A stretch of DNA of 64,000 bases from Leishmania martiniquensis (Eukaryota > Euglenozoa > Kinetoplastea > Trypanosomatida > Trypanosomatidae), in assembly GCF_017916325.1 (NCBI RefSeq), contig NC_090158.1:162001-226000 (forward strand). The letters are read 5' to 3'. Numbering within the stretch: the stretch's first letter is position 1; each line of letters starts with the position of its first letter. The position numbers were made by a program, and so were the translations under genes. The notes beneath the pieces were generated by a model. It was not told where the DNA came from. It searched no databases and saw only the letters and a program-made list of their open reading frames with translations. Positions 58,442 to 64,000 of this stretch are shown one piece after another.

Positions 58442-59554
58442 ATGTCAACAGGCACTATTCGAGTAGGTTTTATCGAAACCTCTAACGCTGCGCAGAAGGT
58501 GTGGGCAGCCATTGAAGCCGCTGGAAGCATGCAAGTAACTCTTGTAGGCAGCTGCTCCACGGAGGCGGCACAGAAATTTATTGCTGAGTGCACTGAAAGC
58601 CTTCTGATCAGCGATGAGCGCAAAGCTGCGCCAGCCACATACGACGAGGTTGTACGAAGCCCTAACGTTGACGTCGTGTACATATCTATTCCTGTCACTA
58701 CAAGGCACGAATGGGTCATGAAGTGCGCTGAAAACAACAAACATGTTGTTTGCGAAGAGCCTCCGTCGTCAACATTAGAGCAGCTGCAGACGTGGTTGGA
58801 AACTCTCAGCTCCAAGGGCCTGCTGTACATGGATGGAACCATGTTCTCACACGGACCGTACGTGAAGAAGGTGGTGGAGTACCTCCCTCAGATTGGTGAC
58901 ATTCGCCGCATGACGTTTAACCTCTCTTTTCGTGTCCCTCCAGAAAAGCTGCAGAAAGACATTCGCTGCAACCCAGATCTGAAGCCTCTCGGCGCGCTTG
59001 GCGACCTTGGGTGGTATGGAATCCGCTCCTTCCTGCATATGGTCAACTTTACTATGCCCACCACTGTCTCCGGTCGAATTGTCGAGAAGCTGGCTAACGG
59101 TGCGGTTGCTTCGTTCAAGGGCGAACTCACTTTTCCTGGTGCTACGCCAGGTTCGGAGATCTATGCCCACTTCTACAGCAGCTTCCTGAGCTCCCCAGAG
59201 AAAACCTTTATCATCTCGGGGTCTGAAGGGCGCATTATCGCGGATCATCTCGCCAACCCGCTCACAGGTGCCGGTGGGGTGCACTTCAAAATTATTAAGC
59301 CCGTGTTTGATGGCCCCGATCCGAGCACAGACGTTACTGTTGAGCAGACTGTGAAAGATATCGAGGTTGCCGAGGAAACGGGGCATATGCAGGAGACAGA
59401 GATGTGGCGTGATGTCCGAAACTGTCTCAAGAAGAATGAGAGCGGCCGGCTAGTTGCCGGAGAAGATGCCGTGCGTGAGTGGGGCCGTAAGTCCTGGATT
59501 ACATACTGCATCGCAGCTAAGCTGATGGAGTCTGCCCGCTCGCAGGTGCGGTAG
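58442..59554 (+). CDS. Gfo/Idh/MocA-family oxidoreductase-like protein, copy 2 (divergent)
   Basis: The 370-residue product is a clear paralogue of the gene at 56085. It shares VVYISIP, LLYMDGTMFSHG, GALGDLGWYGIRSFLHMVN and the overall length of the family core, without the low-complexity insertion of copy 1. Two family motifs are altered: the Rossmann turn reads IRVGFIETSNAAQK instead of a Gly-rich loop, and the catalytic-type EKP motif reads VVCEEPPSS, so the conserved Lys is Glu. Catalytic activity may be lost or changed. Codons use A and T at the third position far more than the neighbouring genes. ATG 58442 is preferred over in-frame ATG 58361 because the candidate splice acceptors lie between them. 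Confidence 0.85.
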   Translation: MSTGTIRVGFIETSNAAQKVWAAIEAAGSMQVTLVGSCSTEAAQKFIAECTESLLISDERKAAPATYDEVVRSPNVDVVYISIPVTTRHEWVMKCAENNKHVVCEEPPSSTLEQLQTWLETLSSKGLLYMDGTMFSHGPYVKKVVEYLPQIGDIRRMTFNLSFRVPPEKLQKDIRCNPDLKPLGALGDLGWYGIRSFLHMVNFTMPTTVSGRIVEKLANGAVASFKGELTFPGATPGSEIYAHFYSSFLSSPEKTFIISGSEGRIIADHLANPLTGAGGVHFKIIKPVFDGPDPSTDVTVEQTVKDIEVAEETGHMQETEMWRDVRNCLKKNESGRLVAGEDAVREWGRKSWITYCIAAKLMESARSQVR

Positions 59555-60834
59555 TGATGCTGGCCTCCTACAGAAACATGGGAAAGATAGGGCAATCTCC
59601 TTGCAACTGAAAAGCCCTTTATGGCGAACAGAGGGTCTCTCGCATATCAGCCCTTCCGCTCCCCCCTTATTGAAACCATTAGTTGCTGTGCACGCACACC
59701 GCGGCGCTGAGACTTTATTCACCATTTTCTTCGAACTGTTGTTTGAGCGAGTTTCATAAGAGCTCGTGCGAAGCTTTTAGAAGAGTGCTCTACTTCTTCG
59801 GCACTTCGGACTGACATCAGACAAGCAAAACGTCTCCCAGACATCTGTGATCGTTTCGTTCTTTTCCAATATCAGCTGTTATTCTTGTCACGTGATTGGT
59901 GGCACTTTCGTGTGCGATAGAGAAATGGGGCGTGGGGAATAAAAGAAGTGGAGCAAATGCTCCCTCAAGCATAAAGATGGTAAGCCAGACTCTCTGCGTT
60001 CACCAATTTACGAATCCGACTTTCTCCACTTTCGTCGCACCCATAAAGGGGACTAGAGGTGATTGTAACGCTCGTGGACCGAGTTTTGCGAAGCTCATAG
60101 CTCTACCCAGATGTCCGCCAACACCTCGCTTTGCTCTCTTCTTTCTGCTGCTCTTCGCTTCCTGTGCTTCTGTATCCATGGACTCGTGCGTATGGGTGGA
60201 TACTTCCTCTTCCGCCTCAATAAGTTCTCTATGTGCGCACACAATCAGTGAATTGATGCTTTCTCGGCGTAAAAGTAACCTCGTGGTCTTTTAGTTCCAC
60301 GAGCATGACAAGCTTTGGTAGTTTTAGAAGTGGCCCAGGAAAGACAAAATGAGCGACGCAGCATCTACCAGGTGCATCTGAAACTCTGTGAGAGGGAACA
60401 GGGTGTATCACAACAAATCTTGCGCGTCTTCTTAGAGACGGAGTGGATAATTCTTCTAACCGCTCCCTCCAAAAAAGGGGGGCCATTTCGACCTTCTTGC
60501 ATCGTGTTCTCGTCAGTGGAGTCAAGGTTGCGAGCAGTAGCTTCATCCTCGATACAAGGCTGGTGACTGACAAAGACAGTTTCTCTCGCACTGGTGATAG
60601 CGGCGTAGTCATTGTGCTTTATGTCGCTTCCACTTTCTTACTCTCCCTTCACCCCTGTGCATATCTCCTTCTCATGTTTGTTTATGTGTCTGTGTGTGAA
60701 CGCATGCCTCAAGCGCCGTCCATCCGCACTAAGGAAGCACCCTCAGTCTGGTTGGATCTCCTCTCACTCCACACTTTACTGCTGCTCCTCTAGCTACAGA
60801 AGCAGCTTTCTTTCCTCTTGTGCGTGGAGGTGTA
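59555..60834 (+). other. AT-richer intergenic region
   Basis: No gene is firmly supported. A frame with an ATG near 59978 runs to 60294 but lacks nearby splice signals and family resemblance. The sequence is visibly richer in A and T and poorer in long pyrimidine tracts than other gaps. A pyrimidine tract at about 60757-60791 with AG 60792-60793 serves the next gene. Confidence 0.5.
60757..60793 (+). promoter_or_regulatory. Polypyrimidine tract and spliced-leader acceptor
   Basis: A pyrimidine-rich stretch ends with CTAG at 60790-60793. ATG 60835 is the first ATG after it. Confidence 0.5.
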
Positions 60835-61938
60835 ATGAGCGTGCCCATGGCTCCGGTTATGCGGCCGGTGATGGAATCGGCTGCCTCAGACTATGGCAGC
60901 AACAGCAGCGCTATACAAACTCCTGTCCCGCCAACTGGCACAACGCTGTTTCTTCGTGAGGAAGGAAGCCGCACCTTTTTGCCTGTATATCACCAATCAA
61001 GTGTGACTCTCCGCGACTTGGCCGAAGAGTTCAACATCAGCAGTGTTCTCGAGTGTGACGCGCATGGCAACGTTCAGCCGCGCGCGGTCGCTTTAGAGTC
61101 TCCATCGGATGTTCTGCACAGTGGGCGACACTACATTGCCCGGCGAGACGCGCGGGCTGAGGCTGGCAACAGCTATGTCACCTTCCGTGGCAAGATCCTC
61201 GTGAAGGAATACGAGCTGGAGCATCCCACCCCGCCGGCAGGCCGCAGCATAAAGACAGGGACGACTGCAGGTCATGATGTAGAGAACGCTTCCGTCGCAC
61301 ACGAAGCCCATCCCCCCTCAGCAGCGACTCCTTTCCCCGATAAGCGTCGTATGAGAGATGCCATGGAAAGGAACGAAGAGAGCTATGCAGTCAGTGCGAT
61401 TGCCGCATGCACGCCTGCGCCGCTTCGAGACCAGGGTGAAGAGAACAGTTTGACCATCGCGCGTGCTCTAGCGCTATCCTCAGAGCGAAAGCGTCCGAGA
61501 GAAGACGCTAGCAGCACTGCTGCGGAGGGTGCCGTAATGAACGAAGAGGGCCATCACCGCTCACAGACACAGCGAACGGAGGAGTCACAGCCTTCCTCTA
61601 TCACGCGATGCGGAAAGGAGAGTGTTTTGCACGACCGCACAAGTGCCACATGCGTGCCTGCAACGCCATCAGGGAAGCCAAGCGATCCTCAGAGCAGCTC
61701 TAAGGATACGAAGGGAGACATATCAGGTTGTGAGCCAGCTCAGCGCCCTCTGCGTTTCATTCCCTTCTCAGAGACTGCGTCGGATGGCAGCGAGACATAT
61801 GTAACGCTGGAGCATCTGCAGAGATGGTGCAAAGAAGCCGCCACTCAAGAAGAGGCCTTTCAGCGAAGGCACAAGGCGGCTACAGACATCTTAGAAAGTG
61901 CTCGGCGCGTCCTCTTTACAAGCGGTGAAGCGGACTAA
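60835..61938 (+). CDS. Unassigned protein (367 aa)
   Basis: The product begins MSVPMAPVMRPVMESAASDY. Residues about 30-120 look folded (TTLFLREEGSRTFLPVYHQS through HYIARRDARAEAG and VTFRGKILVKEYELEH). A long Ser/Thr/Glu-rich, probably disordered region follows, and a C-terminal helix (YVTLEHLQRWCKEAATQEEA). The folded part resembles a beta-grasp or ubiquitin-like layout only in general terms, so no family is assigned. Codon use is less GC-rich than in the genes left of 57 kb. Confidence 0.7.
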   Translation: MSVPMAPVMRPVMESAASDYGSNSSAIQTPVPPTGTTLFLREEGSRTFLPVYHQSSVTLRDLAEEFNISSVLECDAHGNVQPRAVALESPSDVLHSGRHYIARRDARAEAGNSYVTFRGKILVKEYELEHPTPPAGRSIKTGTTAGHDVENASVAHEAHPPSAATPFPDKRRMRDAMERNEESYAVSAIAACTPAPLRDQGEENSLTIARALALSSERKRPREDASSTAAEGAVMNEEGHHRSQTQRTEESQPSSITRCGKESVLHDRTSATCVPATPSGKPSDPQSSSKDTKGDISGCEPAQRPLRFIPFSETASDGSETYVTLEHLQRWCKEAATQEEAFQRRHKAATDILESARRVLFTSGEAD

Positions 61939-62667
61939 AAGACTGGGCGCACGAGTCCCTTCTTTGGTATACCGCCAAGGTCCTTGTTTTCCACACACCA
62001 CTGAAGGCAATGGTACGTGCTGCTGAGGAGGCGAGGCATCTTCTTGCAGCTACTGGTTGCCGTTATCAGTAGTGAGGCAACGCTTCCGTGACAATCGTGA
62101 TAGATTCGGCCCTGTGGGCGACCGTGTATGAGTAGATTTTCTTTTCGGTGATGAGTTTGCTTTCATGGCCTCTATTAGAGTGTGTCGATGTTTACCGCAA
62201 TTATGTGGTGATTTCTTTTAGCTGTGCCCGAATAGGGCCCTCCTCTTCGATGATCGTTAACAAAAAAAGACAAGTTGAGGGGTACCCTACACACTTGTTT
62301 CGCGCAGGCTTCGACGAAGGACCCACGAGGACTGATGTAGGCGGAGCTGATGGCAGCCATGATGCCACGTGCAATCGCACAAGACACTCCCTAGACTCGG
62401 CTTGCGTTCTTGACTCTACGGCGCGGCCAATGTCGTCACAGCAGAGGAAACTGCAGCTCCCCGATACTTAGCCTTTTCTCATTGTGTCTCTCCCCCCACC
62501 CCCAATCCCTTCTCTTTTGCCTTCTATTGATCACTGCATTTTGTGAGCGACAAAGTCTTCCTGGCTTCGCGCAATAGTTGCCGATCCAGCGGGCTCTCGC
62601 TACTCGGGCAGCTTGTTTTTCATTTCCCGCTACACCCCTCTACTGGGAGCTATTTTGATGGGCGTGC
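61939..62667 (+). other. Intergenic region
   Basis: A 106-codon frame opens at ATG 62151 but has no family resemblance and is not called. A pyrimidine-rich tract at about 62613-62644 with AG 62648-62649 precedes the last gene. A tiny upstream frame (ATG 62658, nine codons) lies between that acceptor and the chosen start. Confidence 0.45.
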
Positions 62668-64000
62668 ATGCTAACGTGTGCATGTAGGGGTGACACTAGC
62701 GGCTCGAAAAAGTGCGTCTCAAGTGCACTGATGAACGTCCTCCACAGCATTGTGAATGTGTCCTTTAGCCCCGTCACTACTGCAGAGTGGGGCCCGGCCC
62801 ACTCACCTTCCGTGCCGCCCAATACGATGAAAATTGTGTCGTGCCAATTCCTGACTTTCCGTCTCACCGTCACGTATGACAACATGGCACAGGATACGTC
62901 GAAGGAGCAGGCTGCAAAGACTTTTCTTTCCATGCTTGGTGTCCACTCGTTGGAGGCAGCCTGGCCGCACCTGTTCGGCACCGTGCAGGTGGTGCCATTT
63001 CTCCTTTGCAAGAGGGACTCGTCGGCGAGGTTACAGAGCGAAAAGGCATCTTCTCCGTCGCGGGCGGACTCGCTGCCGAACCCGCCATCCTCCTCGGAAA
63101 GGTGCCCGATGTGCAACGGCAGCGCATTTGTCCGTGGGACGCCGCGCTTTTGGTCGAATCGTCGCTATACATCGTTGTTGAGCGACGCAACAGCGAGGAA
63201 AGGCAGTTCAACGCCGTTGCATGGGTCGACCACGACGGAGCTACCAATGCCAGGAACCTTGCCCCCGCCGAGCGCGGTGCATTCGCTGCCGACGCTCACG
63301 GCGACTGCGTCGCCGTCGCTTGCAAGCAATAGCATCTGCAGCCTGCACAGCCGAGACGCAAGCGCAGATGACGGCGATGCGTGCTGGGACGCCAGCTCTG
63401 GCGTCCGCTGCGAGGCGATTGGGAGTGTGCTGACAGTGGCGGCGGATGAGGAGTTGCCGCGGCGGCTACCGGCGGAGGCGGGCGCCGCTGGCGTCACCGA
63501 CTCTGGCCTGCCGCATTGGCTGGAAAGTAGGTACACGATTGAACTAGCACTACCCGACTTCGAGATGTCGTCGCTGCGCGGACATAACACCGCTCTGGCG
63601 ATGGTGGTGCTGCTGCCCTTGTGCTCGGCTGGTGGCTGTGGTGGGGCGATGGCGACGATGGAGCCGGGCGACCAGCCGTCAATTATGCGGTCGGTGCTGG
63701 CGCGCAGTGTGGGCCAGACGCAGGTAGAGGTGGCGGCGGCGTCGGCCCTGGTGCTTGGGACTGGTGTGGTGCCGGTGCAATTAACGGAGCCATTCATGTG
63801 CGTCTCCTCAACATCGCCGCTGAGTAACGGCCGCCTTGTGCTGAATTTGTCCCTGACAAACGTGACAGCCAGTGCGGCGCGTCTATACAGCACATCCTTC
63901 GATCTGCACTCCTCGTGCGTGCTGCCTCATGCCTCCATCACTGGTGGTGCCCTAGCTGGTACGGGACAGGGCGAGGCTCACATCACGACGAGTTCTCTGT
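62668..64000 (+). CDS. Unassigned protein, 3' partial (runs off the window)
   Basis: From ATG 62668 the frame stays open to the last base (at least 444 codons), with no stop; an alternative start is ATG 62731, whose product begins MNVLHSIVNVSFSPVTTAEW. The first 100 residues look folded and hydrophobic-aromatic. A Ser/Pro/Arg-rich stretch with a CPMC pair follows. The later part has beta-sandwich character (PHWLESRYTIELALPDFEMS, NGRLVLNLSLTNVTASAARL). The latter pattern recalls the immunoglobulin-like domains of trafficking-complex subunits, but that is only a suggestion. Confidence 0.7.
   Translation, partial: MLTCACRGDTSGSKKCVSSALMNVLHSIVNVSFSPVTTAEWGPAHSPSVPPNTMKIVSCQFLTFRLTVTYDNMAQDTSKEQAAKTFLSMLGVHSLEAAWPHLFGTVQVVPFLLCKRDSSARLQSEKASSPSRADSLPNPPSSSERCPMCNGSAFVRGTPRFWSNRRYTSLLSDATARKGSSTPLHGSTTTELPMPGTLPPPSAVHSLPTLTATASPSLASNSICSLHSRDASADDGDACWDASSGVRCEAIGSVLTVAADEELPRRLPAEAGAAGVTDSGLPHWLESRYTIELALPDFEMSSLRGHNTALAMVVLLPLCSAGGCGGAMATMEPGDQPSIMRSVLARSVGQTQVEVAAASALVLGTGVVPVQLTEPFMCVSSTSPLSNGRLVLNLSLTNVTASAARLYSTSFDLHSSCVLPHASITGGALAGTGQGEAHITTSSL

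Noticed and set aside
59978..60294. A 105-codon frame in the AT-richer spacer
   Set aside because: It has no pyrimidine tract directly upstream and low-complexity hydrophobic content. It is not called without transcript evidence.
62151..62471. A 106-codon frame before the last gene
   Set aside because: There is no recognisable family, no clear splice signal directly upstream, and ordinary length for chance in a GC-moderate region. Kept as unproven.
1..64000. CRISPR arrays, bacterial operons, ribosome binding sites and rho-independent terminators
   Set aside because: The gene layout is that of a trypanosomatid. Short tandem repeats seen are microsatellites, and no regular spacer-repeat arrays occur.
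1..64000. tRNA, rRNA or snRNA genes
   Set aside because: I saw no convincing cloverleaf or RNA polymerase III box pair by reading. A covariance-model scan would be needed to exclude them.

Overview
The window looks like part of a chromosome of a Leishmania-type trypanosomatid. About two dozen supported coding regions all lie on the + strand. They are intronless and separated by long non-coding stretches full of polypyrimidine tracts followed by an AG, the usual spliced-leader trans-splicing signals. Intergenic (TG)n, (CA)n and (TA)n tracts are common. The coding sequence is GC-rich, and the recognisable proteins have kinetoplastid character. This is what one polycistronic transcription unit should look like. 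Species cannot be fixed by reading alone.

Layout. 0-5 kb: a possible C-terminal tail of an upstream gene, then a large unassigned gene that appears as three consecutive open frames (422-1504, 1584-3845, 3772-4797), each offset by +1. 5-20 kb: a small helical protein, aldose 1-epimerase, a glycosyltransferase-like protein, a large FtsX-type membrane protein and a stand-alone CHAP amidase of the trypanothione/glutathionylspermidine amidase type. 21-36 kb: an unassigned coiled-coil protein, a 1435-residue coiled-coil protein, an acidic hypothetical protein, an AMPK beta-type subunit with a myristoylation-type N-terminus, a multispan membrane protein and two tandem small paralogues. 37-50 kb: a SET-domain methyltransferase, an FtsJ-type RNA 2'-O-methyltransferase, acetyl-CoA synthetase, an EF-hand protein and an XRN-family 5'-3' exoribonuclease. 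52-64 kb: a C2-like/coiled-coil/Q-rich protein, two tandem Gfo/Idh/MocA oxidoreductase paralogues, an unassigned protein, and a gene that runs off the right edge.

Repeats. One dispersed repeat family, similar in size and position to the SIDER retroposons of Leishmania, occurs at four places (about 9.0, 44.6, 50.6 and 57.6-58.3 kb), always downstream of a stop codon. The last site is two copies in opposite orientation. It separates the two oxidoreductase paralogues, and the second paralogue begins a visibly AT-richer stretch. Metabolic genes (aldose epimerase, acetyl-CoA synthetase, AMPK beta, oxidoreductases) are interspersed with RNA-processing and cytoskeletal genes, as expected when gene order does not follow function.

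Limits: splice and polyadenylation sites are inferred from base composition, names from remembered family motifs, and no searches could be run.
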